16,268 nucleotides of DNA, from NCBI GenBank assembly GCA_044340025.1, contig JBIIUJ010000049.1, positions 1 through 16,268 on the forward strand. The letters run 5' to 3'. The stretch comes from JBIIUJ01 sp044340025. GTDB taxonomy: Bacteria; Pseudomonadota; Alphaproteobacteria; Caulobacterales; Aquidulcibacteraceae. The translations under genes and the position numbers were made by a program. The notes under the pieces are model-generated. The model was not told where the DNA came from, ran no database searches, and saw only the letters and a list, made by a program, of their open reading frames with translations. This document shows, in pieces, positions 1-7,083 of this stretch; position 1 is the stretch's first letter, and each line of letters opens with the position of its first letter.

Positions 1-119
1 ATTCGCTTCGCCCCCCAGAGGTCAAGACCGTTCGGGCGCGCGCGCCCGCCACCGGGGATCATGCTCGCCCTCCGGACGCGAGGCTGATAAGGCTGGCGCC
101 GCAACCAAATGGGGCAATC

Positions 120-602
120 ATGACCAGCGCGCACACGATCAGCTTCGAGGCCATCGATGGCGGCGCGCTGCCGCTTTCCCAATTCGCCGGCAAGGCGGTG
201 CTCGTTACAAACGTTGCGAGCGCCTGCGGCTTCACCCCGCAATATGGCCCGCTTCAGGCGGTCTGGACCGAGAAAGGGCCCGATGGGCTCGTGGTGCTGG
301 GCGTCCCCTGCAACGACTTCGGCGGCCAGGAGCCGGGCTCGTCCGACCAGATCAAGAGCTTTTGCGAGACGTCCTACGGCGTCAGCTTTCCCATGACCGC
401 CAAGGTCGGGATCGTGGCGCCGGCCACCCGCCACCCCTTCTATGCATGGCTGGCGGCTGAAGCTGGCGAAGACGCCCTGCCCCGCTGGAACTTTCACAAA
501 GTGCTGATCGGCAGGGATGGTTCGCTGCTGGGGGCCTTCCCATCGCGGGTGCGGCCCGATGGGCCGGAACTGACCGCCGCGATCGCCGAAGCGCTGGCCT
601 AA
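120..602 (+). CDS. Glutathione peroxidase family protein, probably thioredoxin-dependent
   Basis: Reduces hydrogen or organic hydroperoxides in the cytosol. The 160-aa length is normal for bacterial GPx (BtuE/BsaA type). The peroxidatic Cys is C36 in NVASACGFTPQY, followed by the family motif PCNDFGGQEPG with the catalytic Gln Q70, and WNF with the catalytic Trp W123. A second cysteine, C82, sits where yeast Gpx3-type enzymes keep the resolving Cys, so turnover through thioredoxin rather than glutathione is likely (inference from the family). The active site uses Cys, with no selenocysteine codon. The ATG at 120 has a weak purine-rich stretch (GGGG) upstream. The gene is convergent with mgtE and their stop codons overlap, leaving no room for a terminator. 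Family assignment is very secure; the reductant is not proven. Confidence 0.93.
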   Translation: MTSAHTISFEAIDGGALPLSQFAGKAVLVTNVASACGFTPQYGPLQAVWTEKGPDGLVVLGVPCNDFGGQEPGSSDQIKSFCETSYGVSFPMTAKVGIVAPATRHPFYAWLAAEAGEDALPRWNFHKVLIGRDGSLLGAFPSRVRPDGPELTAAIAEALA

Positions 603-1990
603 AGCAGGATCAGCGTGCCGAGCGCGAGAAACACGCCAAAGCCGACCACATCGGTCACGAAGGTGACAAACACCGATGACGAGACCGCCGGGTCTGCGCC
701 TGCTCGCTTCAGCCCGAGCGGCACCAGAATCCCGGCAAGGCCTGCAATCGTCACATTCAGCACCACCGCCAGCGCGATTGTGAGCGAAATCAGCGGGTTC
801 TGAAACCAGGCGCCGGCGACCAACGCCAGCAGCGCCGCCACAAGAACCCCGTTGCAGGCGCCGGTAGCCACTTCCCGGCCCACTGCGCGCAGGGCGTTGG
901 CCGGCGTCAGCTCACGCGCGGCGAGCGCGCGCACCGCCACCGCCAGCGTCTGGGTGCCGGCGTTGCCGCCCAGCGAAGCCACGATCGGCATCAGGATGGC
1001 GAGCGCCACCACTTGCTCGATGGTCGGCTCGAACAGGGAAATGAAGAAGGACGCAACGAGCGCCGTGCCCAGATTGACGCCGAGCCAGGGCGCGCGGGCT
1101 TTCACGCTGGTCCAGATCGTGTCGGCGGCCTGCGCCTCCGACACGCCGGCAAGCGCCAGCATGTCTTCCTTGTTCTCCTGCTGGATCACATGGACGATGT
1201 CGTCCACCGTGATCATGCCGGTCAGCCGGCCCGAAGCGTCCACCACCGGCGCCGAGATCAGGGAGTATTTCTGGAACGCCAGCGCGACCTCTTCCTGGTC
1301 CATCTCGGGCCGGACAAGGACGCTGGGCGGGCGGGCAAGCTCTGTCAGCGTCACCTCGCGGCGCGACCGCAGCAGGGTGGACACCGGCGTCGCCCCCACC
1401 GGGCGAAACGCGGGGTCAACGAGATAAAGCTCGTAGAACAGGTCCGGCAGATCGTCGCCGGCCGCGCGCATGTGATCGATCGCCTGGCCGACCGTCCAGA
1501 ATTGCGGCGCCGCGACAAACTCGCGCTGCATCAGCCGGCCGGCGGTCTCCTCGTCGAAGGCGAGGCCCTGCTCGACCGCAAAGCGCACGTCGTCTGGCGC
1601 CGCCGCGAGGATTGCTTCACGCTCGGCGTCGTCGAGGTCTTCCAGAACAGCGACGGCGTCGTCGGTATCGAGATCCTCCAGAGACCGTCCGACCAGTTCG
1701 GCGGGCAGAACCTCCAGCACGATCTCGCGCGCATCGTCGTCCAGCTCGGCCAGCACCTCGACCGGAAAGTCGCCCTTGAGCAGCGTGACGACGGTGCGCA
1801 CGGTCTCGCGCGGGACCTGAGCGAGCACGGCGGCCACTTCGGCCGGGTGGAGCGGCGCCAGCATCCGCCGCAGCAGCGGGCGATCATGGTCGCCGGCCGC
1901 GCCGATGATGGTGACGATGAAGTGCGGGTCCAGATCAGGCCGGAGCCTGACCTCAGGGCCGTGCGGCAGGGGCGCGGGTTGGTCGGTCAT
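599..1990 (-). CDS. mgtE: Magnesium transporter MgtE
   Basis: Mg2+ channel/transporter of the inner membrane, gated by cytosolic Mg2+. The 463 aa follow the full MgtE architecture. The acidic MgtE_N superhelical domain spans about residues 35-150. A pair of CBS domains at about 150-270 includes SAPVVDASGRLTGMITVDDI. The C-terminal membrane domain, about 300-463, has roughly five helices. The signature GGNAGTQTLAVAVRALA (about 341-357) and the pore aspartate in FVTDVVG (D447, matching the ion-selectivity Asp known in the family) are present. The start at 1990 is preceded by GGGGAG at suitable spacing. The gene lies only 44 bp downstream of a tRNA-Leu gene on the same strand, so there is no space for a long Mg-sensing leader; sensing is presumably by the protein itself. 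Its stop overlaps that of the convergent GPx gene. Confidence 0.95.
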   Translation of the reverse strand: MTDQPAPLPHGPEVRLRPDLDPHFIVTIIGAAGDHDRPLLRRMLAPLHPAEVAAVLAQVPRETVRTVVTLLKGDFPVEVLAELDDDAREIVLEVLPAELVGRSLEDLDTDDAVAVLEDLDDAEREAILAAAPDDVRFAVEQGLAFDEETAGRLMQREFVAAPQFWTVGQAIDHMRAAGDDLPDLFYELYLVDPAFRPVGATPVSTLLRSRREVTLTELARPPSVLVRPEMDQEEVALAFQKYSLISAPVVDASGRLTGMITVDDIVHVIQQENKEDMLALAGVSEAQAADTIWTSVKARAPWLGVNLGTALVASFFISLFEPTIEQVVALAILMPIVASLGGNAGTQTLAVAVRALAARELTPANALRAVGREVATGACNGVLVAALLALVAGAWFQNPLISLTIALAVVLNVTIAGLAGILVPLGLKRAGADPAVSSSVFVTFVTDVVGFGVFLALGTLILL

Positions 1991-2034
1991 GACTGCCGTC
2001 TCCCCGCATGGCTCGCTCCCGCCGCTTAGTCCGA

Positions 2035-2119
2035 TGGTGTGCCCAAGAGGACTCGAACCTCCACGGGTCTCCCCACTAGCACCTCAAGCTAGCGCGTCTA
2101 CCAATTCCGCCATGGGCAC
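2035..2119 (-). tRNA. tRNA-Leu (anticodon GAG)
   Basis: Read on the - strand, the acceptor GTGCCCA (2119-2113) pairs with TGGGCAC, followed by discriminator A and a genome-encoded CCA at 2037-2035. The D-arm GCGGAATTGGTAGACGC is the class II tRNA-Leu type. The anticodon stem CTAGC/GCTAG encloses the loop TTGAGGT, giving anticodon GAG. A long variable arm (GTGGGGAGACCCGTG) and a T-arm with GGTTCGAGTCC follow. The length is 85 nt including CCA. It reads CUC and CUU leucine codons. Confidence 0.97.
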
Positions 2120-2133
2120 GTCGGAAGGCGCGA

Positions 2134-2154
2134 GCGTTTAGCCGAAGCAAACGC
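2134..2154. terminator. Inverted repeat between the TetR gene and tRNA-Leu (possible terminator)
   Basis: GCGTTT at 2134-2139 is complementary to AAACGC at 2149-2154 with a 9-base spacer. It lies 37 bp past the stop of the TetR-family gene and 15 bp upstream of the tRNA 5' end. It could end the regulator transcript or be part of the tRNA promoter region. There is no clear T-tract, so the call is weak. Confidence 0.25.
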
Positions 2155-2190
2155 CCTTGGGAAGAGCCTCGCCCGGGCCGACAACAGCCC

Positions 2191-2859
2191 TCAGGCAGCG
2201 ACGCGCGCGTGGCGGCGCAGCGCCTCTTCGGGGAAACGGACGCCTTGGCCGCCATGGCGGGCGATCAGGGCGCAAACGGCCTCATCGGCCACCGCGTCGC
2301 CGCAAAACGCGGCTTGGTCGTCATCGCCCATCAGCAGGCCATGCAGCAGGCACTGATGCTCGATCATGCCGAGCAGCAGGGCTTCAGCCGACTTGGGCAT
2401 GGTGAGGTCCAAAAGGCCGGCCTCGGCGCAGCGCGCCAGCGGGCGGGCGAACTTCCCCTCCAGGATGGAGCGCGTCTCCCGACCGAGCGCCATCAGCGCC
2501 GGCGACCGGGGGCGCAGCTCGCCAAACAGGATGCGCGCCAGCTTGCGCACCGCGGACGTTTCGAGCGCTTCGGCGTAGGCGCGCGCTGCGAGCACCAGTT
2601 CCACCAGCGGATCATCCGCCGCTGGCGTCTGCCAGGCCGCCTGGGTGTCGAGTCCATGGCGCAGCGCGGCTGCAAACAGCTCCTCCTTGCCCGGATAGAG
2701 CCGGTAGAGCGTGGCCGTCGAGACACGCGCCAGGCGTGCGATGCGCTCCACGCGTGCAGCCTGGAGGCCGTGCTCGCCAAACTCTTCGAGCGCCCGCACG
2801 AGCAGGCGCTCGCGCACTGCGCGGGTCTGGGCGTCGTCTTCTGCGCGCACGAACGTCAT
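2191..2859 (-). CDS. TetR/AcrR family transcriptional regulator
   Basis: DNA-binding repressor-type protein of 222 aa. The N-terminal helix-turn-helix covers about residues 12-62, with the recognition segment VSTATLYRLYPGKEELF typical of TetR. The C-terminal ligand domain is helical and resembles the AefR-like subgroup. The frame is open further upstream (to 2994), but the ATG at 2859 is preferred: GGAGG stands 7 nt before it, the TetR fold starts there, and the upstream extension is low-complexity and outside the fold. It is divergent from an acyl-CoA ligase gene across 162 bp, the usual arrangement for a regulator of its neighbour, so acyl-CoA or fatty-acid-responsive control is a reasonable inference. 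The ligand cannot be told from the sequence. Confidence 0.9.
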   Translation of the reverse strand: MTFVRAEDDAQTRAVRERLLVRALEEFGEHGLQAARVERIARLARVSTATLYRLYPGKEELFAAALRHGLDTQAAWQTPAADDPLVELVLAARAYAEALETSAVRKLARILFGELRPRSPALMALGRETRSILEGKFARPLARCAEAGLLDLTMPKSAEALLLGMIEHQCLLHGLLMGDDDQAAFCGDAVADEAVCALIARHGGQGVRFPEEALRRHARVAA

Positions 2860-3021
2860 GGTGTGGCCTCCGTTGAGCCACAGAGCGCCGCAGAAATGGC
2901 GATTACCAAAGAGCTTCGCAGCACTTCCGCGAAATTTTTGTTGGAACCGGCGCGGCGGCGCGGCATGAGCGTGCGTCATTCGGACGCGCCGCATTCACGC
3001 GCGCCGCACAGGGGAAACGCC
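2860..3021. promoter_or_regulatory. Divergent promoter region of TetR regulator and acyl-CoA ligase
   Basis: The 162-bp region between the two divergent starts is locally less GC-rich, with a run GAAATTTTTG at 2931-2940. It contains the imperfect inverted repeat TTCGC (2915-2919) / GCGAA (2929-2933), centred about 65 bp before the regulator start. A second hairpin-forming repeat, GCGTC (2973-2977) / GACGC (2983-2987), lies closer to the ligase gene. The first repeat is the better operator candidate for the adjacent TetR protein, but no operator consensus could be checked. Confidence 0.4.
2867..2871 (-). promoter_or_regulatory. Ribosome binding site that fixes the TetR gene start
   Basis: GGAGG on the - strand, 7 nt before the ATG at 2859-2857. 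It selects this start over the longer open frame beginning at 2994, which would place the divergent leader inside coding sequence. Confidence 0.7.
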
Positions 3022-4647
3022 ATGCTCGGTTTGATGCAAGACTGGCCGCTGACGGTCGACAAGGTGCTCGATCACGCCCGGATCAACCACGCCGCGCGCG
3101 AAGTGGTGACCCGGTCGGTGGAAGGCCCGATCGTGCGCACCACCTACGCGGACATTTTTGCGCGCGCCAAACAGGTCTCGGCGGCGTTGCTGGCCGACGG
3201 GATCAAGATTGGGGACCGGGTGGCCACAATCGCCTGGAATTCGGGCCGTCACATGGAAGCCTGGTATGGCGCCATGGGGATCGGGGCGGTGCTGCACACG
3301 CTGAACCCGCGCCTGTTTCCCGAGCAGCTCGTCTATATCATCAATCACGCCGAAGACCGGATCATCCTGACCGACCTCACCTTCGTGCCGCTTCTGGAAG
3401 CCATCCAGGGCAAGCTTGCGAGCGTGGAGCGGTTCGTGGTCCTGACCGACGCCGCCCACATGCCGCAGACCAGCCTGAAGGGCGCCGTGGCCTTCGAAGA
3501 CTGGATCGCCGGGCGCGCGGGCGACGCCGTCTGGGGCGGCTTTGACGAGCGTGCGGCGTGCGGCCTCTGCTACACGTCCGGCACGACGGGAAATCCCAAA
3601 GGGGTGCTCTACTCCCATCGCTCCAACGTGCTGCACACGCTTCTGACGATGCAGGCCGACGTGATGGGCCTGACTGCGCGCGATGTGATCCTGCCCGTGG
3701 TGCCGATGTTTCATGCCAACGCCTGGGGCGTGGCCTTCTCCGCCCCGGCGTCAGGCGCCAAGCTGGTGATGCCCGGCGCGAAGATGGACGGCGCCTCGAT
3801 CCACGAATTGCTCGAGACCGAGGGCGTGACCTTCACCGCGGCCGTGCCGACCGTCTGGTTGATGCTGTTGCAGCATCTGGAAGCCACAAACGGCAAACTC
3901 TCCACGCTCAAGCGTGTCGTGATCGGCGGATCGGCGGTGCCGGAAAAGATCCTGCGCACGTTCGAGGACAAATATGGCGTCGACGTCCGCCATGCCTGGG
4001 GCATGACCGAAACCTCTCCGCTGGGCACGCTGGGCGCGCCGGGCGCCGGTTCGGACGCGCTCTCGCGCGACGAGATGGTGGCGCTGAAGCTGAAGCAGGG
4101 CCGGGCGCCCTTCGGCGTCGAGCTGAAGATCAAGCGCGACGGGCAGGACGCCCCGCGCGATGGCCAGACTTTCGGCAATCTGATGATCCGCGGCGCCGCC
4201 ATCGCGGCCGGCTATTTCAAGGGCGAGGGCGGCCAGGTGCTCGACGCCGACGGATTCTTCGACACGGGCGACGTCGCCACGATCGACGCCGGCGGCTACA
4301 TGCAGATCACCGACCGGGCCAAGGACGTGATCAAGTCCGGCGGCGAATGGATCAGCTCGATCGACGTGGAGAATATCGCATTGGGGGCGCCGGGCGTCGC
4401 CAACGCCGCCGTGATCGGCATCTATCATCCCAAGTGGGACGAGCGCCCGCTGCTGGTGATCGAGCCGGCGGCGGCGGCGTCTCCGACCAAGGAGGAGGTG
4501 CTGGGCTATCTCAACGGCAAGATCGCCAAGTGGTGGATGCCCGACGACGTGCAATTCGTCGAGAAAATCCCGCTGGGCGCCACCGGCAAGATCAACAAGC
4601 TCGACCTGCGCAAGGTCTTTGCCGACTATACGCTGCCCACCGCCTGA
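3022..4647 (+). CDS. Fatty-acid/short-acid CoA ligase (AMP-forming, DmdB/AlkK-like)
   Basis: Activates a carboxylic acid to its acyl-CoA through an acyl-adenylate in the cytosol. The 541 aa are full length for the ANL superfamily. The phosphate-binding loop YTSGTTGNPKGV starts at residue 184. GMTETSP is the adenine-binding A5 motif. FDTGD (413-417) is the A7 motif. TDRAKDVIKSGGEWISS is the A8 hinge region, and K523 in ATGKINK is the catalytic C-terminal lysine. The N-terminus MLGLMQDWPLTV and overall pattern resemble medium-chain acyl-CoA ligases and the methylthiopropionyl-CoA ligase DmdB; substrate cannot be separated by eye. The ATG at 3022 follows AGGGGAAA at good spacing; the open frame extends upstream, but that part is the divergent promoter. 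It is probably controlled by the neighbouring TetR protein. Confidence 0.9.
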   Translation: MLGLMQDWPLTVDKVLDHARINHAAREVVTRSVEGPIVRTTYADIFARAKQVSAALLADGIKIGDRVATIAWNSGRHMEAWYGAMGIGAVLHTLNPRLFPEQLVYIINHAEDRIILTDLTFVPLLEAIQGKLASVERFVVLTDAAHMPQTSLKGAVAFEDWIAGRAGDAVWGGFDERAACGLCYTSGTTGNPKGVLYSHRSNVLHTLLTMQADVMGLTARDVILPVVPMFHANAWGVAFSAPASGAKLVMPGAKMDGASIHELLETEGVTFTAAVPTVWLMLLQHLEATNGKLSTLKRVVIGGSAVPEKILRTFEDKYGVDVRHAWGMTETSPLGTLGAPGAGSDALSRDEMVALKLKQGRAPFGVELKIKRDGQDAPRDGQTFGNLMIRGAAIAAGYFKGEGGQVLDADGFFDTGDVATIDAGGYMQITDRAKDVIKSGGEWISSIDVENIALGAPGVANAAVIGIYHPKWDERPLLVIEPAAAASPTKEEVLGYLNGKIAKWWMPDDVQFVEKIPLGATGKINKLDLRKVFADYTLPTA

Positions 4648-4684
4648 TCCATCGCCCTAATCCGCTCCGGGGGGACGCTCCGCC

Positions 4685-5494
4685 ATGACCAAGACACTCG
4701 ACCCCGTCGCCCGGACCCTGACCCAGGGTCGCGACCACCTCGCCCGGCTCGCCGCGCTTTTCGGCGTGCTCACGCCAGCCTGGTTTGCGCTCAGCGCGCT
4801 TGGCACCAAGTGGGGCTGGTGGAGCTGGCGCGAGGGGCTGATGACGCTGCCGATCGCCGGCCTCGCCATGATCATCGTGGTGGCGCTGATGGCGCTCTAT
4901 GGCGTGCTGGTGGTGCGCCCCTGGGGCGGGCGGCTGCTGACCGGGGTGGGCTTTGCGGGCCCGATCCTGACGGCTGGGCTTCTGATCGGACTGGTGGCCG
5001 GGCCAGGCATGCGCGCGCCGCCGATCCACGACATCTCCACCGATCAGGGCGCAGCGACAGCGCCCACTGTGGCGCTGATGGTGGCGCGCGGGGAAGACGC
5101 CAATCCGGTGGTCGCGCCCGGCGACAAGACGATCGAGCGCGGCGCCTTCGCGGGCCAGAGCGTCTGGGCTGCCCAGGCGAAAGCCTATCCCGCCATTCAA
5201 CCGCTCGTTTTGCAGGGCGCGCGCGCCGAAGACGCGTTCGCACGCGCTGAAGCCGCGGTGAAGGCGCAGGGCTGGACCATCGTGACGAGCGAGGCGGCGG
5301 CCGGGCGGATCGAAGCGACGGCGGAAACCTTCTGGTATGGGTTCAAGGACGACATCATCATCCAGGTCACGCCGGAGGAAGGCGGCTCGCGCCTCGACAT
5401 GCGCTCGATTTCCCGGGTGGGACAGTCCGATCTTGGCGCCAACGCCGCAAGACTGGAGGCGCTGAGCGCAGCGATCCAGGCTGAGGCAGGCTGA
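4685..5494 (+). CDS. DUF1499 family membrane protein
   Basis: 269 aa with three predicted membrane helices (about residues 19-39, 52-77 and 84-107), then a soluble DUF1499 domain from about 112 to the end. Family marks are the PPIHDISTD segment, YPAIQPL, a helix with AFARAEAAVKAQGW, then RIEATAETFWYGFKDDI and SRVGQSDLGANAARLE. The function of DUF1499 is not established. The membrane-anchored form with an extra-cytoplasmic or cytoplasmic C-domain is common in alphaproteobacteria. The gene starts 37 bp after the CoA-ligase stop, so the two may be co-transcribed, with a GGGGGGACG stretch upstream of the ATG. It converges on lipB across about 75 bp. Confidence 0.85.
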   Translation: MTKTLDPVARTLTQGRDHLARLAALFGVLTPAWFALSALGTKWGWWSWREGLMTLPIAGLAMIIVVALMALYGVLVVRPWGGRLLTGVGFAGPILTAGLLIGLVAGPGMRAPPIHDISTDQGAATAPTVALMVARGEDANPVVAPGDKTIERGAFAGQSVWAAQAKAYPAIQPLVLQGARAEDAFARAEAAVKAQGWTIVTSEAAAGRIEATAETFWYGFKDDIIIQVTPEEGGSRLDMRSISRVGQSDLGANAARLEALSAAIQAEAG

Positions 5495-5568
5495 GCGTCC
5501 GGACGCCGCCTGTTCGCGCCGCGTTCTTATCCCGCGCGGAAGAAAGATAGGGAACCGGCCGCCTGCCC

Positions 5569-6285
5569 TCAGATCGGCGGGGCAGCGGCCCGCACAGGGC
5601 CGAAGGCGACCTCGAAGGCCGCCTTCAGGGCGTGATCAACCTCGGCCATGACGACGGGGCGGCCAAGATCCACCAGGCTCGTCACGCCCAGCCCCGGCTC
5701 GGCGACCCCGCAGGGCACGATGCCGCCGAAATGCGTGAGGTCCGGCTCCACGTTCAGGCTGATCCCGTGAAAGGTCACCCAGCGGCGAACCCGCACGCCG
5801 ATGGCGGCGATCTTGTCCTCGCGTACGACGCCGGGGCTTGATCGATCGACCCATACCCCCACGCGCCCGTCGCGCACCTCGCCCCTCACCCCGAAGGCCG
5901 CCAATGCCGCGATGATCCAGCCTTCCAGCGTGGCCACAAACGCCCGGAGGTCGCGCCCCCGCTCCGAAAGGTCGAGCATCAGATAGGCCACCCGCTGGCC
6001 CGGTCCGTGATAGGTGAAACGGCCGCCCCGGCCGGCGCGATGGACCGGAAACCGGGCGTCCAGAAGCTCTGCTTGGGCGGCGCTGGTGCCGGCGGTGTAG
6101 AGGGGCGGATGCTCCAGAAGCCAGACCAGCTCTTCGGCCTCGCCGGCCTGGATGGCGGCCGCGCGCGCCTCCATGGCGGCCAGCGCTGCGGGATAGTCCA
6201 CATAGCCGGCCGACACCGCCCAGCCGATCGGCCGCTCCAGCCTTAACGAACGCCTAACCGGCGCATCCCTAGCTATGTCTTCCAT
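5569..6285 (-). CDS. lipB: Lipoyl(octanoyl) transferase LipB
   Basis: Transfers the octanoyl group from acyl carrier protein to the lipoyl domains of 2-oxoacid dehydrogenases and the glycine cleavage system; cytosolic. It is 238 aa long. The family core GGRFTYHGPGQRVAY is at about 87-101. The catalytic dyad is K158 (in EDKIAAIGVRV) and C192 (in GIVPCGV); their 34-residue spacing equals that of E. coli LipB. WVTFHGISLNV is also conserved. The ATG at 6285 has no strong Shine-Dalgarno; a shorter start (GTG at 6258) is possible because the first ~10 residues are not conserved. It is divergent from a FliN-like gene with only 17 bp between the starts, so the promoter of each gene must overlap the other's 5' end. 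lipA is not adjacent. Confidence 0.93.
   Translation of the reverse strand: MEDIARDAPVRRSLRLERPIGWAVSAGYVDYPAALAAMEARAAAIQAGEAEELVWLLEHPPLYTAGTSAAQAELLDARFPVHRAGRGGRFTYHGPGQRVAYLMLDLSERGRDLRAFVATLEGWIIAALAAFGVRGEVRDGRVGVWVDRSSPGVVREDKIAAIGVRVRRWVTFHGISLNVEPDLTHFGGIVPCGVAEPGLGVTSLVDLGRPVVMAEVDHALKAAFEVAFGPVRAAAPPI
6243..6258 (+). promoter_or_regulatory. Candidate CtrA-binding box upstream of the FliN-like gene
   Basis: TTAA at 6243-6246, seven bases, then CTAAC at 6254-6258. This differs by one base from the CtrA consensus TTAA-N7-TTAAC known from Caulobacter and relatives. It ends 44 bp before the ATG of the FliN-like gene, at about the -35 distance for a short leader, and lies inside the lipB 5' coding end. 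CtrA control fits a flagellar-type gene, but a single near-match can arise by chance. Confidence 0.45.
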
Positions 6286-6288
6286 TGC

Positions 6289-6294
6289 AGAAGG
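6289..6294 (+). promoter_or_regulatory. Ribosome binding site for the FliN-like gene
   Basis: AGAAGG ends 8 nt before the ATG at 6303. It favours this start over the TTG at 6285, which would overlap the site itself and the lipB start codon. Confidence 0.6.
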
Positions 6295-6302
6295 CGAATC
6301 CC

Positions 6303-6563
6303 ATGGCGCAGGGCAAAAGCCAAGTCGAAGCCGTGATCGTGGACCTCTCGGTCCTCCTCGGGCGTTCCAGCCTGCCGATGCACCAGCTCCTGCGCATGGG
6401 CCGCGGCGCGGTGATCCCGCTCGAGGCGGTGGAGTCCGACGAGGTGTGGGTGCTTGCCAACGAACACCCGATCGCGCGCGGCGAAGTCCGCCTGCAGGGC
6501 GACCGGATCACCGTGATGATCACCCGCGAGGCCGATGTCCACGACTTCTACGCCATGGGCTAG
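6303..6563 (+). CDS. Stand-alone FliN/SpoA-domain flagellar motor switch-like protein
   Basis: 86 aa, almost all of it one SpoA (FliM/FliN C-terminal) domain. VDLSVLLGRSSLPMHQLLRM aligns with the FliN pattern of VELGR...LRELLxLGPG, followed by GRGAVIPLEAVESDEVWVL, then NEHPIARGEV and the final strand DRITVMITR. Canonical FliN is longer (about 110-140 aa) and lies in a fli operon; here no other flagellar gene is adjacent. It could be an accessory C-ring component, a second FliN, or a repurposed SpoA protein. The start is set by AGAAGG 8 nt upstream. A CtrA-like box lies upstream. The stop overlaps that of the convergent MAPEG gene (CTAG shared). The fold call is good; the role is inferred. Confidence 0.75.
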   Translation: MAQGKSQVEAVIVDLSVLLGRSSLPMHQLLRMGRGAVIPLEAVESDEVWVLANEHPIARGEVRLQGDRITVMITREADVHDFYAMG

Positions 6564-6973
6564 CTCAGGCTGAGCGCGCCGCGCACGACCATCACGGCCA
6601 GAACGATCGTCCCGAGCGTGAAGAGCGGGAAACGCAGCAAGACCGCATTGATGGTGTTTTGCACCAGAGAATGCGCGATCCGGCTCGCCACATAGGCCCA
6701 GGCGAGGCCGATGGCCACGCCATCCGCCGCGCCCGCGATCTGGAGCGCCAGCGCGGCGGCGTAGAAGATGGTGGGCTGTTCATGCAGATGATTGTAGTTG
6801 TCCGCGACCTGACGCACCGGCGTCGGCAACGTCTTCAGGACGTCGGTATGCTTGGCGTCGTCTGGTTTCAGGCCCGCGGCCTGGATCGCCGGCAGGCGGG
6901 TGGCGTACATCCAGACCCAGACGATCAGCGTCCAGAGCACGAGGGCCAGCACGGGCCCCATCATCGTCGTCAT
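6560..6973 (-). CDS. MAPEG family membrane protein
   Basis: 137 aa with about four membrane helices, matching the MAPEG family (membrane-associated proteins in eicosanoid and glutathione metabolism). The first helix is near residues 5-25. The conserved middle part is DNYNHLHEQPTIFYAAALAL, with the N-x-x-E-x-P-type motif of the second helix, followed by AWAYVASRIAHSLVQNTIN, the typical third-helix arginine segment. Bacterial members are largely uncharacterised; some have glutathione transferase or peroxidase activity. The ATG at 6973 follows AAGGGAG by 7 nt. The stop overlaps the convergent FliN-like gene by 4 bp. Confidence 0.88.
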   Translation of the reverse strand: MTTMMGPVLALVLWTLIVWVWMYATRLPAIQAAGLKPDDAKHTDVLKTLPTPVRQVADNYNHLHEQPTIFYAAALALQIAGAADGVAIGLAWAYVASRIAHSLVQNTINAVLLRFPLFTLGTIVLAVMVVRGALSLS

Positions 6974-7083
6974 TGGCGTTCTCCCTTGCGCCAGCCGTTT
7001 TGGCCGATCAGTGCGCGGCGCGCAGGATAAGCACGGTGTTCGGCCTCTGGCGATCCGGGCGCGAACACGGCACTAAGGCTTCG

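Noticed and set aside
40..50. Alternating GC run near the left edge (possible regulatory or Z-DNA-type tract)
   Set aside because: Short simple GC alternation is common at this composition; the first 119 bases show no supported gene and only a weak leader for the GPx gene.
1013..2029. 338-aa open frame on the + strand
   Set aside because: It is antisense to mgtE, rich in Arg, His and Gln as expected from a GC-rich shadow frame, with no family resemblance.
2209..3021. Very long open frame upstream of the acyl-CoA ligase, which would give an 812-aa protein
   Set aside because: The first 271 codons run antisense to the TetR gene and through the divergent promoter, have no fold signature, and the ligase family starts at MLGLMQDW.
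5495..5506. Perfect 12-bp palindrome GCGTCCGGACGC after the DUF1499 gene
   Set aside because: No loop and no T-run, so it is not a terminator; a single short palindrome in GC-rich DNA is not informative.
6969..7083. N-terminal extension of the LhgO-like gene from 6973
   Set aside because: The extra 37 residues overlap the MAPEG 5' end and its RBS, and have no similarity to the flavoprotein family; the FAD motif begins right after the ATG at 7084.
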